A stretch of DNA of 64,000 nt from Pseudodonghicola xiamenensis DSM 18339 (GCF_000429365.1 NZ_AUBS01000015.1:1-64000); one strand, 5' to 3'; shown: positions 9,336 through 18,570, numbered from the stretch's first letter. The notes: generated by a model not told the origin, from the letters alone. Program-made: numbers and translations.

Positions 9336-10369
9336 GCTTCGTCGTCGAAAACGCCGGGAATACTGGCCGGCGCCGCGGTCATCCAATCCGCCACCGGCAG
9401 GCCTTTTTCCCTGAGGAAATCCGGGTTGTAGAGCTTGGACTGATAGCGCGTCCCATAATCGCAAAGCACGGTGACAATGGTCTTGCCCGGCCCCAGATCC
9501 CGCGCCAACCGTACCGCACCGGCCACGTTCACAGCCGAGGACCCCCCCAGTACGAGACCTTCCTCGCGCAGCAGATCGAAGACGTAGGGCAATGCCTCCT
9601 CATCGGGGAGCTGATAGGCGAAATCTGGGGTGAACCCCTCCAGGTTCTTGGTGATCCGGCCCTGCCCGATCCCTTCGGTGATCGAACTGCCTTCGGCCTT
9701 GAACTCTCCGGTGGTGTAATAGGAATATAGCGCAGCCCCCATCGGATCAGCCAGCGCAACCTTCACGCCCTTGGGTTGCAGCGCCTCGGCCACGCCGGCC
9801 AGCGTCCCGCCCGAGCCGACGGCGCAGACGAACCCGTCGACCTTGCCACCGGTCTGCTCCCAGATCTCCGGGCCGGTGGTTTCGGCATGGGCCAGCTTAT
9901 TGGCGACATTGTCGAACTGATTGGCCCAGATGGCGCCATTCGGTTCGGTCTTGGCCAGCTCCTCGGCCAGACGCTGGGAATAACGGACATAGTTGTTGGG
10001 GTTCTTGTAGGGCGCCGCGGGCACCTGCACCAGCTCAGCCCCGGCCAGCCGCAGCATGTCCTTCTTTTCCTGGCTCTGCGTCTCGGGGATGACGATCACC
10101 GTCTTGAACCCCATCGAGGCACCGACCAGCGCCAGACCGATGCCCGTATTGCCCGCAGTGCCTTCGACAATGGTGCCGCCCGGTTTCAGTTCGCCCCGGG
10201 CGACGGCGTCGCGAATGATATAGAGCGCAGCGCGATCCTTGACCGACTGGCCAGGGTTCAGAAACTCCGCCTTGCCGAGGATTTCACAACCGGTCAGCTC
10301 GCTGACCTTCTTCAGCCGGATCAGAGGCGTATGTCCAATGGCCTCGGCCAGATCCTGTGCGACGTTCAT
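9332..10369 (-). CDS. cysK: Cysteine synthase A (O-acetylserine sulfhydrylase)
   Basis: This cytoplasmic PLP enzyme makes cysteine from O-acetylserine and sulfide. The 345-residue protein shows the family hallmarks: PLP lysine in NPGQSVKDRAA (Lys44), the substrate loop EGTAGNTGIGLA, the phosphate-binding GSGGTLAG, and EGIGQG. The ATG at 10369 is preferred to the one at 10381 because GGAGG lies 6 bases upstream. Together with trgB and trgA it reproduces the trgAB-cysK arrangement known from Rhodobacter sphaeroides, where these genes raise tellurite resistance. A gap of 194 bases to trgB leaves room for its own promoter. Confidence 0.95.
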   Translation of the reverse strand: MNVAQDLAEAIGHTPLIRLKKVSELTGCEILGKAEFLNPGQSVKDRAALYIIRDAVARGELKPGGTIVEGTAGNTGIGLALVGASMGFKTVIVIPETQSQEKKDMLRLAGAELVQVPAAPYKNPNNYVRYSQRLAEELAKTEPNGAIWANQFDNVANKLAHAETTGPEIWEQTGGKVDGFVCAVGSGGTLAGVAEALQPKGVKVALADPMGAALYSYYTTGEFKAEGSSITEGIGQGRITKNLEGFTPDFAYQLPDEEALPYVFDLLREEGLVLGGSSAVNVAGAVRLARDLGPGKTIVTVLCDYGTRYQSKLYNPDFLREKGLPVADWMTAAPASIPGVFDDEA

Positions 10370-10563
10370 CCTGTCCTCCATCGACGGCTTCTGACGCAGA
10401 TGTAGCGCCGCCCCGCCGCAAGCTCAAGCACGGGAGCAAGCGCCCCGGAGAAATGCGAATGCCCGTTCCGGGCCCTGTACGGGCGATGGAATGCTGTTCC
10501 CTCCCACCGCACAGAGGCGAACGCCCGGTTTCCGCGACGATCCGGAACCGATCGAAAAGCCGG

Positions 10564-11670
10564 TCACGATTCCGCGCGCAGCCGGTCACGATGACGCGCC
10601 AACCAGTGCCCAGCCACCAAAAGCGGCATATCGCGATAAAGATGCCGGTCGATGCCTTCCATCAAATCGTCGAAGGAAATCACCGCGCTGCGGATGTCCT
10701 CGCCCTCGGAGGCCAGCCCGCCAACGCCGCCGGCGCCCCCCAGATCGGCCAGACCGACGAAGAGATGACAATATTCCATCGAGGACCCGGAACTGGAATA
10801 GGCCGCCCCGACCGTCTCCAGCCGCGACAGGATCACCCCCGCTTCTTCCTCCGCCTCGCGCAAGGCGGCCTGTTCCGGCGTCTCGCCCGGGTCGATCATG
10901 CCGGCGATGGGCTCCCACAACCAGGGCGCGGGATCACCGCCAAGATAAAGCGGCGCGCGAAACTGTTCGATCAGCAAAACGCTGTCACGCACCGGATCAT
11001 AGGGCAGAATGACACTCGCCCGGCCCGTGGCCAGGCAAGAGCGGGCCATCGGCGCGCTCATGCTCCCATCATAGCGGCGGAATTGGAGAAGCGCCTCCTC
11101 CATCCCAAAATAGTCAGCATATGCAAAGCGATGCTCGATCATATTAACGTCTTGGGTGACGTCATGACCGGCCCTGTCGGGATGCGCGCTGATCGCCGTC
11201 CGCGCCGCCGCCCGCAACCGGATGCCGCGCAGCCGGCTGCGCAACCCTTCAGGCCCGAGCCGCCCGTACCAGCCCATCGCCTCGACCGCGACGCGGGTCA
11301 TGAACGCCCCCCATTCGGCCTGCCACGCGTCGAACTCCAGCGCCGGGCCCGGTTCGGCCCCGGGGCCCGACAGAAAGACCTGAGCCTCGATCACGCCGCG
11401 CTCCGCCTCCACCTGCAGTTCTGCCAGATGCAGACCGAAAGCACCCTGGAAATAATCCAACCGCGCCAGTTCTTCCTCACTGACGCGCAGCAGTACGCCG
11501 GGCACGGCTTGGCCCTTGTCCGCGATCACCACCGGGGTGCTCAGGTCCGCGGTCCAATGCAGCGCGTGATCGGGCAGCTGTGCCGGCTGTCCCTCCGGAG
11601 CGACACGCCCCAGCAGGGTTTCCAGCAGCGGAGCATGCCGCAAGCAACCAGTCAGAAACAGGTCTGTCAC
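10564..11670 (-). CDS. trgB: Gamma-glutamylcyclotransferase-like / NUDIX fusion, TrgB type
   Basis: This 368-residue protein has two domains. Residues 1-150 look like an AIG2/GGCT-like domain (MTDLFLTGCLRH, PGVLLRVSEEELARLDYFQG). Residues about 180-368 are a NUDIX hydrolase of the ADP-ribose pyrophosphatase type, with the Nudix box at 257-279 in the form G-x5-E-x7-REAEEEAG. NUDIX enzymes of this type cleave ADP-ribose to AMP and ribose 5-phosphate. The fusion is the organisation of TrgB in Rhodobacter. It starts with GTG at 11670, 26 bases after the trgA stop, so it is co-transcribed with trgA. Whether the cyclotransferase half is active is unknown. Confidence 0.88.
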   Translation of the reverse strand: MTDLFLTGCLRHAPLLETLLGRVAPEGQPAQLPDHALHWTADLSTPVVIADKGQAVPGVLLRVSEEELARLDYFQGAFGLHLAELQVEAERGVIEAQVFLSGPGAEPGPALEFDAWQAEWGAFMTRVAVEAMGWYGRLGPEGLRSRLRGIRLRAAARTAISAHPDRAGHDVTQDVNMIEHRFAYADYFGMEEALLQFRRYDGSMSAPMARSCLATGRASVILPYDPVRDSVLLIEQFRAPLYLGGDPAPWLWEPIAGMIDPGETPEQAALREAEEEAGVILSRLETVGAAYSSSGSSMEYCHLFVGLADLGGAGGVGGLASEGEDIRSAVISFDDLMEGIDRHLYRDMPLLVAGHWLARHRDRLRAES

Positions 11671-11696
11671 GTTACAAATCCTTATATGTCAGTATA

Positions 11697-12137
11697 TTAT
11701 CGCCACATCTTGACAGCAAACCGGGTGATCAGGGCACCAAGAACGCCGCCCAGCAGCAGGGCCACGGGAATCTCCGGATTCAGGAGCACACGGGCGTAAC
11801 CAATCATATTTTCAAGAAGTCCGCCGATGGCGTCCCCCAGCCCGTGATAGCGGCGATTCAGCGACAGGCGGAACATCTCATAGCCACCCTGCACGGCCAG
11901 CGCCCATACCGTCAGAACCACCGCGCTGGTGATGCCATTGTTCAGCGTGGCAATTGCCCCCGGACGGGCCAGCCGCCCCATCAGCATCCAGCCGACGGCC
12001 AGGCCCAGAGCGATGTTGACCTCAACGAACCAGCCGAAATCGGTGATCCCGGCCATCCGTGCCATCACCATCTGCGACACGCCCCAAGCGACCAGCGCCA
12101 GAGAGATCGCGGCAACAAGGCGGGCAGCAGTGGGCAT
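11697..12137 (-). CDS. trgA: TrgA family membrane protein
   Basis: This is a 146-residue integral membrane protein with four hydrophobic segments (about 5-25, 35-53, 66-86 and 118-138) and very few charged residues between them. It matches the TrgA family by size, hydropathy and its place directly before trgB and cysK, an order linked to tellurite resistance in Rhodobacter. The molecular function is not established. ATG at 12137 (MPTAARL) is chosen because it puts the first membrane segment at the N-terminus; the frame is open upstream to 12206 but that extension is not membrane-like. Confidence 0.85.
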   Translation of the reverse strand: MPTAARLVAAISLALVAWGVSQMVMARMAGITDFGWFVEVNIALGLAVGWMLMGRLARPGAIATLNNGITSAVVLTVWALAVQGGYEMFRLSLNRRYHGLGDAIGGLLENMIGYARVLLNPEIPVALLLGGVLGALITRFAVKMWR

Positions 12138-12223
12138 CGGGCAAGCTCCGGACACTATGGCTGATCCGGTGGTAGCCCGTCGCGGCCCCGTCACGCAAGG
12201 GCCCATACCTGACCCGCAGCCGG

Positions 12224-13651
12224 TCAGCGCGCCGATCTGTGGCCCTCATAGGCAGCCAGTGCCATCTTGCGCCCCTCGGCCAGCCCCACCAGCGGCGCTG
12301 GATAGGGATCGCCCGGCGTCATCTGCCAGCTTTTCGGCATGGCGTCGAAATAGTCGAGCGCGCTTTGCGGTGGATTGCGCTGGCCCTCAGCGATCCAATT
12401 GCGGACATAATCGCCTTTCGGATCCCAGGTCTTTGCCTGGGTCTCCGGGTTGAAGATGCGAAAATAGGGTGCCGCATCGGGGCCGGAGCCAGCACACCAT
12501 TGCCAGCCCATCGCGTTCGACGCCGGATCCCAATCGGTCAGGCAATCGGCGAACCAGTCCATGCCGATGCGCCAGTGGCTCAGCAGATGTTTGGTCAGGA
12601 AACTGGCCACGATCATCCGGGCCCGGTTGTGCATCCGCCCGGTCACATAAAGCTCTCGCATCGCCGCATCGACAAAGGGCACGCCGGTACGGCCCTGCGT
12701 CCAGGCGATCACCCGCGGGTCGTGCCGATCCTCGTTCCAGGGAAAGCCATCCCAATCCTGGCGCCAGTTTCGCGTCAGGATATGCGGGGTGTGGAACATC
12801 AGGTGATGGGCGAAGTCGCGCCAGGCCAGTTCCTTGAGAAAGGTCTCGGCCCCCGCCCCGGCCCCGCCTTGCCGCACGCGCTGCGCCGCGTGCCAGATCC
12901 GCCGTGGGGCGATTTCACCAAGCGTCAGCGCCTCCGACAGGCCAGAGGTTCCCGCCCGCGCCGGATAGTCGCGCGCGAGCTGATAATCGGCGACGGGCCC
13001 ATCCAGAAAACTGTCGAGCCGCGCCAGCGCCGTCGCCTCTCCGACTTCGCAATACCGCTCCAGCACCGCCGCGCCCCGGCCCATCGCGGCGCCAAGCGCC
13101 CAATCATCCAGCCAGTCACTTGCCGGCCAACGGGCGGGCGCCGGGAGCCGGGTGGGCGCCGGGATCAACGGATCGACCGGACGGTCGCGCACGGATTTCC
13201 AATAGGGGGTGAACACCCGGTAAAAGCCGCCTGCGCCGGTCTCAATCGCCCAGGGCTCGAACAACACATGCCCGGGAAAGGATCGCGCTGAAATCCCCCG
13301 CGCCTTGAGCGCGGATTTGATCGCCTGATCGCGGGCACGGGCGGCAGGATCGTAAAGCCGGGTCCAATGAACCGCGCCGGCTCCGGTCTCGGCGATCAGA
13401 CGATCCAGGACAGCGGCCGCATCCCCTCGCCTCAATATCAGTCTATTTCCCGTAATATCAATTGATTGAGAGAGATTTTTAATTGAATGCATTAACCGCC
13501 ATTTCGCGGCGGCCCCCAGAGCTTCAGTCTCGGGATCGAGGATAAACACCGGGATCACCGGACCGCCCGCCGCGCAAGCGGCGCTCAGCGCCGGATGATC
13601 CGCCAGCCGCAGATCGCGCCGGAACCAGAGGATGATCGGCGTCTCGCTCAT
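12224..13651 (-). CDS. phr: Deoxyribodipyrimidine photolyase
   Basis: This 475-residue FAD enzyme repairs UV-induced cyclobutane pyrimidine dimers with blue light. The N-terminal antenna-binding alpha/beta domain begins ILWFRRDLRLADHPAL. The C-terminal FAD domain shows the ELAWRDFAHHLMFH, GRTGVPFVDAAMRELYVTGR and NRARMIVASFLTKHLL segments, then the DWFADCLTDWDPASNAMGWQ region. The start has a good ribosome site (GAGGAGG). It lies between a class V aminotransferase gene and trgA on the same strand, 40 and 86 bases away, so it may be part of the same stress-linked transcription unit. Confidence 0.95.
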   Translation of the reverse strand: MSETPIILWFRRDLRLADHPALSAACAAGGPVIPVFILDPETEALGAAAKWRLMHSIKNLSQSIDITGNRLILRRGDAAAVLDRLIAETGAGAVHWTRLYDPAARARDQAIKSALKARGISARSFPGHVLFEPWAIETGAGGFYRVFTPYWKSVRDRPVDPLIPAPTRLPAPARWPASDWLDDWALGAAMGRGAAVLERYCEVGEATALARLDSFLDGPVADYQLARDYPARAGTSGLSEALTLGEIAPRRIWHAAQRVRQGGAGAGAETFLKELAWRDFAHHLMFHTPHILTRNWRQDWDGFPWNEDRHDPRVIAWTQGRTGVPFVDAAMRELYVTGRMHNRARMIVASFLTKHLLSHWRIGMDWFADCLTDWDPASNAMGWQWCAGSGPDAAPYFRIFNPETQAKTWDPKGDYVRNWIAEGQRNPPQSALDYFDAMPKSWQMTPGDPYPAPLVGLAEGRKMALAAYEGHRSAR

Positions 13652-13691
13652 GTCGTCCTCTCCTCTCCGGTCCGCAAGCAGGACACCGCGA

Positions 13692-14915
13692 TCACAGCAC
13701 CTGATCGAGCACTTCGATCAACCGCTCGACCTCGGCCGCGCTGGTGTAATGGGTAAAGCTCAGCCGCAGGACACCCTGCTCCGGGTCGATGCCCTGCGCC
13801 GACAGAGCGCGCACGGCATAGAAATCTCCACCCCCCGCCATGATGCCGTGACGCGACAGTTCAGCCGCCACCGGCAAGGCCGGACGGTTCAGCGCCAACG
13901 CCACCGTCGGCGCCCGCCCCTCGGCCCGCGTCGGGCCCAGCAGCCGGACCGCGTTGCGATCCTTCACAGCATCGAGCAGCGGTTGCAGCAGCGCGGTCTC
14001 ATGCGCATGGAACAGCCCATTGACGAAGGCCGCGCGCTCGGTCGCGCCCGAAGCCGGGCCGCCGTGGTGATCGCAGAGCAGATCGTAGTAATCCGCCATT
14101 CCGGCGCAGGCCGCCACCTGGGCGTGATCCGGCCCCGCCGGGGTGAACCGCTTGTACAGCGCGCCACCGTTGAAATAATGCCCCTGGTTCGGCAGCAGCT
14201 CCCCCAGAGGGCGGCGGATCACCATCACCCCCTGATGCGGCCCATAGGTCTTGTAGGCCGAGAACAGATAGATATCGGGGCCTAGACTACCGACATCGGG
14301 AAACCCATGCGGCGCGTAAGACACCCCGTCGACGCAGACGAAGGCGCCGGCGGCATGGGCCATGGCGGTGACCTCGACCACCGGGTTGATTTCCCCCACC
14401 ACGTTCGAACAATGCGGGAAGCAGACAAGCCGGACATCCTCGTCCAGCAGCACCGCCAAATCCTGCGGGTCGAGATGGCCGGTCAGCGGATCAACCTGCC
14501 ATTCGCGCACCTCGATGCCCTCTTCCGCCAGTCGCCGCCAGGGCCCCGAGTTCGCCTCGTGATCCTGATTGGTGACCACGATCGCCTCGCCGGGTTTCAT
14601 CCACTGCCGGAAGGCCTGGGCCAGCACATAGGTATTCGCCGAGGTCGAGGGGCCGAAGGACAGCTCGTCCGTTTCCACCCCCAGGATCGCGGCCATGCGC
14701 GTGCGGGCCTCGTCCATCTCCTCACCGCCCAGGCGGCTGGCCTCATAGGGCGCATAGGGCTGCACCTTGCGCTGGGTGTAGAACCGCGTCAGCCGGTCGA
14801 TCACCGGGCGACAGGTGTAAGAGCCGCCGGCGTTTTCGAAAAAGGCCTGGCCCCGAAGGCTGGGGTCGGAAAAGGCGGGAAACTGCCCCCGCACGAAGTC
14901 GATATCCAGCTCCAT
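13692..14915 (-). CDS. Class V aminotransferase, cysteine desulfurase-like
   Basis: This 407-residue PLP enzyme has the SufS/CsdA-type fold. The Schiff-base lysine lies in YLFSAYKTYGPHQG, and the cofactor-binding segments include GPSTSANTYVLAQ, NQDHEANSGPW and CVDGVSYAPH. It resembles the cysteine-desulfurase-like group rather than true SufS or IscS: no clear catalytic cysteine loop is seen in the C-terminal part, so sulfur transfer is not assured. The start ATG has GAGAGAGGAAG upstream. It is probably the first gene of the run leading to phr and trgA. The substrate is unknown. Confidence 0.85.
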   Translation of the reverse strand: MELDIDFVRGQFPAFSDPSLRGQAFFENAGGSYTCRPVIDRLTRFYTQRKVQPYAPYEASRLGGEEMDEARTRMAAILGVETDELSFGPSTSANTYVLAQAFRQWMKPGEAIVVTNQDHEANSGPWRRLAEEGIEVREWQVDPLTGHLDPQDLAVLLDEDVRLVCFPHCSNVVGEINPVVEVTAMAHAAGAFVCVDGVSYAPHGFPDVGSLGPDIYLFSAYKTYGPHQGVMVIRRPLGELLPNQGHYFNGGALYKRFTPAGPDHAQVAACAGMADYYDLLCDHHGGPASGATERAAFVNGLFHAHETALLQPLLDAVKDRNAVRLLGPTRAEGRAPTVALALNRPALPVAAELSRHGIMAGGGDFYAVRALSAQGIDPEQGVLRLSFTHYTSAAEVERLIEVLDQVL

Positions 14916-14958
14916 CTTCCTCTCTCACTCCCCGGACAAGTCGCAGGCACTGAAATGC

Positions 14959-14996
14959 AAAAGGCTCCGGGGTGCAAGCACTCCGGAGCCCTTTTC
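14959..14996 (-). terminator. Rho-independent terminator after the BCCT gene
   Basis: A GC-rich hairpin GGGCTCCGGAGTgcttgcaCCCCGGAGCC followed by TTTT is read on the minus strand downstream of the BCCT transporter stop at 15032. T residues flank the stem on both sides, so it may work in both directions. Confidence 0.85.
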
Positions 14997-15031
14997 ACCA
15001 CCCCCGACCGGGAGGTCGAGGAGATCGCGGA

Positions 15032-16675
15032 TCAGGACTGTTCGTCCCGCAGCCCGCGCCAGATCGCCCAGCACATGACCAGAAGCACCAGCGCGAAAGG
15101 CAGCCCCGTAGAGATCACCATCGACTGGAGGCTGGACAGCCCGCCCGCGGACAACAGCAGCACGATGGCCACCGCGCCTTCGAAAACGCACCAGAACACC
15201 CGCTGCGGCACCGGGGCATCGACCTTGCCGCCGGCGGTGATGGTGTCGATCACCAGCGACCCGGAATCCGACGAGGTGACGAAGAAGACGATCACCAGCA
15301 CGATCCCGATCACCGAGGTGATGGCCGAGAACGGCAGCCCTTCGAGCATCGCGAACAGCGACAGTGGCGGATTGTAGCTGTCGATCACATTGGCCTTCAC
15401 CGCCGATGTCGCCGGATCGCTGAGCACCTGGTCGATGGCGACGCCGCCGAAGACCGCCATCCACAGCACACAGACCAGGCTGGGAATGATCAGCACGCAG
15501 ATGATGAATTCGCGCACCGTGCGGCCACGGCTGACCCGGGCGATGAACATGCCGACGAAGGGCGACCAGGAAATCCACCAGGCCCAGTAGAACGAGGTCC
15601 AGCCCTGCACGAAACCGGTATCCTCGCGCCCGAAGGGGTTCGACAGCGGCACGATTTCCTTCAGATAGGCGCCAAGCCCCTCGGCGAAATCGGTCAGGAT
15701 CAGCAGTGTCGGCCCGGCGAAGAGCACGAACAGCAACAGGAGTGCCGCGATCCCCATGTTGATCTCGGACAGGACCTTGACACCACCGTCGAGCCCCCGC
15801 AGCACCGAGACCAGCGCGATCGAGGTGATGCCGGTGATCAGCAGCACCTGTGCGGTCGCGCCCACTGGCACGCCAAAGACATAGTTCAGCCCGGCATTGG
15901 CCTGCTGCGCCCCGAAGCCCAGAGAGGTCGCCAGACCGAACAGCGTGGCGAAAACCGCCAGAACGTCGATGACATGGCCCCACCAGCCCCAGACCCGTTC
16001 ACCCAGGATCGGGTAAAAGGCCGAGCGGATGGTCAGCGGCAGCCCCTTATTATAGCTGAACAGCGCCAGCGCCAACGCCACCACCGCATAGATCGCCCAA
16101 GGGTGCAGGCCCCAGTGAAAGATCGTCGCGGCCAGCCCCATCTTCTTGGCGGCCTCGACATTCTCGGGGATCAGGCTGCCATCGGCGGCAAAGGGAGAGG
16201 CCACCCCCAACGGCTGCGACACCGCCATGTGATAGACCGGCTCGAGCACGCCGAAGAACATCAGCCCGATGCCCATGCCGGCAGCAAAGAGCATGGAGAA
16301 CCAGCCGATATAGCTGTAATCCGGGGTCGCATCCGCCCCGCCCAGCCGCACCCGGCCCACCGGGGTCACGATCAGCAGCAGACAGAACAGCACGAAGATA
16401 TTGGCCGTGCCCAGAAAGAACCAGTCAAAGGTCTTGGTGGCAAAGGAGAAAAGCCAGGCGAAGGCGGCATCTGCCTGGTCGGGCAGTGCCAGCGTAAAGA
16501 AGACGAATGCCACAACGCACAACCCCGAGATCAGAAAGACGGGATTGTGAATGTCGACGCCGAAGGGCCCGATCTGAGTTTCAATATTGTCCTGACCGAT
16601 TTCGTAATCTGTATCGATCAGCTGCGCGTCGCCCTCAGGCAAGGGGATGCCCTGATTGGATGTTTCGTCGGTCAT
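15032..16675 (-). CDS. BCCT family betaine/choline/carnitine transporter
   Basis: This 547-residue inner-membrane secondary transporter takes up a quaternary ammonium compound such as glycine betaine or choline. It has about twelve hydrophobic segments and the BCCT signatures GMGIGLMFFGVLEPVYH and the tryptophan-rich FYWAWWISWSPFVGMFIAR. A roughly 45-residue acidic N-terminal tail precedes the first membrane segment. ATG at 16675 is chosen over the one at 16690 because of the strong GAGGAGGT seven bases upstream. A Usp gene lies just upstream on the same strand, a pairing also seen with other osmolyte transporters. The exact substrate cannot be told from the sequence. Confidence 0.92.
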   Translation of the reverse strand: MTDETSNQGIPLPEGDAQLIDTDYEIGQDNIETQIGPFGVDIHNPVFLISGLCVVAFVFFTLALPDQADAAFAWLFSFATKTFDWFFLGTANIFVLFCLLLIVTPVGRVRLGGADATPDYSYIGWFSMLFAAGMGIGLMFFGVLEPVYHMAVSQPLGVASPFAADGSLIPENVEAAKKMGLAATIFHWGLHPWAIYAVVALALALFSYNKGLPLTIRSAFYPILGERVWGWWGHVIDVLAVFATLFGLATSLGFGAQQANAGLNYVFGVPVGATAQVLLITGITSIALVSVLRGLDGGVKVLSEINMGIAALLLLFVLFAGPTLLILTDFAEGLGAYLKEIVPLSNPFGREDTGFVQGWTSFYWAWWISWSPFVGMFIARVSRGRTVREFIICVLIIPSLVCVLWMAVFGGVAIDQVLSDPATSAVKANVIDSYNPPLSLFAMLEGLPFSAITSVIGIVLVIVFFVTSSDSGSLVIDTITAGGKVDAPVPQRVFWCVFEGAVAIVLLLSAGGLSSLQSMVISTGLPFALVLLVMCWAIWRGLRDEQS

Positions 16676-16712
16676 TTCTGACCTCCTCAAATGTTAAGGA
16701 ATTTCCCGCGGC

Positions 16713-17129
16713 TCAGCCGCGCACGACCATGACCGACGTCTTCGCATGCGCCGCGAGCGTTCCGCCGTTCGACGGCCAGATATAATCGGTCAGATTGGGA
16801 ATATGACTGGCCATCACCACCAGATCGGCGCCGATGTCTTCCACCGCCTTGATCAGGGTGCGGTCCAGATCGATGCGAGGGTCGTGGCTGATCAGCGCCA
16901 GCGCCTCTGCGGCGATCCCGTGGGTGCGGCTCTCCTGCGCGACGAAAGCGTCGAGCCGCGCGGCGAAATCCTTCGGGTTATGTCCCAGCGCCCCAGGCGT
17001 CTGGGCGGTCACCCCGGCATAGACCACTGTGGCCCCGTAATGGGCCCCGAGGTCCGCGGCCACATCCAGCGCCCGTCTCAGGGAAGCCAGATGGGCAAGA
17101 TCCACAGGCATCATGATTTTCGAAAACAA
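16713..17129 (-). CDS. Universal stress protein (UspA family)
   Basis: This 138-residue cytoplasmic protein has the Usp alpha/beta fold: MFSKIMMPVDLAH at the N-terminus, a central ADLVVMASH, and the C-terminal nucleotide-site pattern TLAAHAKTSVMVVR (G-x-x-A-x-x-A-x-x-S-V-x-V-V-R). It therefore probably binds ATP. It precedes the BCCT transporter by 37 bases and is likely co-transcribed, so it may modulate or be co-regulated with osmolyte uptake, as TeaD does for the TeaABC ectoine transporter. Confidence 0.9.
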   Translation of the reverse strand: MFSKIMMPVDLAHLASLRRALDVAADLGAHYGATVVYAGVTAQTPGALGHNPKDFAARLDAFVAQESRTHGIAAEALALISHDPRIDLDRTLIKAVEDIGADLVVMASHIPNLTDYIWPSNGGTLAAHAKTSVMVVRG

Positions 17130-17263
17130 CGGTCTGTCGCCTCCTTGCTTATTATTAGTTTCAAGAGAAGGAGACCGGCAGAAATACCCGGAACGTGCCG
17201 GTCCGGGCCTGCCAGCCGGCCTCGGTCCGTTTGCTCAGACTATAGGCAATTGCCCCGGAATGC

Positions 17264-17294
17264 AAAAAAGCCGCGACCATTTGGCCGCGGCTTA
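17264..17294 (-). terminator. Rho-independent terminator after acuI
   Basis: The minus strand reads AAGCCGCGGCCAaatGGTCGCGGCTTTTTT, a 7-8 bp GC stem followed by six T, about 30 bases beyond the acuI stop codon. Confidence 0.88.
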
Positions 17295-17322
17295 CGACAT
17301 CGGGCGGGCAATCCGGCCCCGA

Positions 17323-18321
17323 TCAGGCGTTCACATCGACGACAACGCGGCCCTTGACCTGGCCCTTGAGGATCGCCGCCCCCAGCGCCGGCAGATCGGC
17401 CAGCACCGCCGGCTGCACCATCGTCTCCAGCTTGTCCATCGGCAGATCGCGGGCGATCCGCTCCCAGGCGCGCAGACGGTTGTCATAGGGCTGCATCACG
17501 CTGTCGATACCCAGCAGGTTGACGCCGCGCAGGATGAAGGGCGTGATCAGCGCGCCGTCGATGGCAGCGCCCCCCGCCAGACCGATCGCCGCGACCGAGG
17601 CACCATATTTCATCTGCTTCAGCACCCGGCCCAGCATGACGCCCGCCACCGCATCGACGCAGCCGGCCCATTGCTCGCTCTCCAGCGGCTTGCGGGTTAC
17701 CTCGGACAGTTCTTCGCGCGGGACGATCTGACTGGCGCCCAGCCCCCTGAGATACTCCGCCTGCTCCGGCCGGCCGGTGACTGCAGCCACCTCGTGCCCC
17801 AGATGGGCAAGAATTGCGGTCGCGACCGAGCCGACCCCGCCGGCAGCCCCGGTTACCAGAACCGGCCCATGCCCGGGTTTCAGCCCGTGATCTTCCAGCG
17901 CCATCACCGCCAGCATCGCGGTCAGCCCGGCAGTGCCCACCGCCATCGCCGCCCGCGTGCTCAGCCCCTCGGGCAACGGCACCAGCCAGTCTGCCTTGAC
18001 GCGGGCCTTCTGGGCATAGCCGCCCCAATGCGCCTCTCCCACGCGCCAGCCGGTCAGCACCACCTTGTCGCCGGGTTTATAACGCGGATCGGCGCTGTCT
18101 TCGACGGTGCCGGCAAAGTCGATCCCCGGCACATGCGGATATTTCCGCACCAATCCGCCGCCCGGCCCGATGCACAGCCCGTCCTTGTAATTCACGGTGG
18201 AATAATCGACCGCGACCAGAACATCGGCCTCGGGCAGATCGTCCACCCCGATGGATTTGACGGCGGCAACGGTCTTGCCGCTATCCTCGTCCTTCTCGAC
18301 CACGAGTGCATTGAATGTCAT
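17323..18321 (-). CDS. acuI: AcuI/YhdH-type acrylyl-CoA reductase (MDR oxidoreductase)
   Basis: This 332-residue NADPH-dependent medium-chain reductase probably reduces acryloyl-CoA to propionyl-CoA, a step in propionate, 3-hydroxypropionate or DMSP catabolism and a detoxification of reactive acrylate. It has the family N-terminus with STVNYKDGLCI, the segment PGIDFAGTVE, and the Rossmann motif VLVTGAAGGVGSVA. No zinc-binding cysteine lobe is present, as expected for YhdH/AcuI. The ATG has AAAGGAGAG upstream. It diverges from a GntR gene across a palindromic site. In DMSP-degrading relatives acuI is often controlled by the TetR-type AcuR, which is not seen here. Confidence 0.87.
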   Translation of the reverse strand: MTFNALVVEKDEDSGKTVAAVKSIGVDDLPEADVLVAVDYSTVNYKDGLCIGPGGGLVRKYPHVPGIDFAGTVEDSADPRYKPGDKVVLTGWRVGEAHWGGYAQKARVKADWLVPLPEGLSTRAAMAVGTAGLTAMLAVMALEDHGLKPGHGPVLVTGAAGGVGSVATAILAHLGHEVAAVTGRPEQAEYLRGLGASQIVPREELSEVTRKPLESEQWAGCVDAVAGVMLGRVLKQMKYGASVAAIGLAGGAAIDGALITPFILRGVNLLGIDSVMQPYDNRLRAWERIARDLPMDKLETMVQPAVLADLPALGAAILKGQVKGRVVVDVNA

Positions 18322-18493
18322 GAGTTCTCTCCTTTCCGCTTTTCACAAGGGCCCAGGGCCGCCGCTTGCTTTTGCGCAAATCCGCCCGGCCACCCCCTAA
18401 GTGCGCCCCTGAAAGTCCGGCGCAGGCCGCCATCGCCTTGCGACGCTCGGCCAGCATGGCCCGAACTTTCCTTCGGCGACTCGACGCTTGCAA

Positions 18494-18529
18494 TTTATTT
18501 GTCAGACTTTTAAATGTCTGACAAATAAA
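18494..18529. promoter_or_regulatory. 36-bp palindrome, likely operator for the GntR regulator
   Basis: TTTATTTGTCAGAC, an 8-base AT spacer, then GTCTGACAAATAAA form a perfect 14-bp inverted repeat in the divergent acuI-gntR intergenic region. A partial extra half-site, GTCTCACAAATG, follows at 18539-18550. The position and symmetry fit a dimeric GntR/FCD repressor controlling both its own gene and acuI. This is inference. Confidence 0.7.
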
Positions 18530-18570
18530 ATTTCCTAAGTCTCACAAATGTGTAATGCACGGTCCCGATC

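Noticed and set aside
7680..9431. Plus-strand open frame of 583 codons opposite the MscS-type gene
   Set aside because: It is antisense to a certain gene and consists of Gln/Arg/His-rich sequence typical of reversed high-GC codons.
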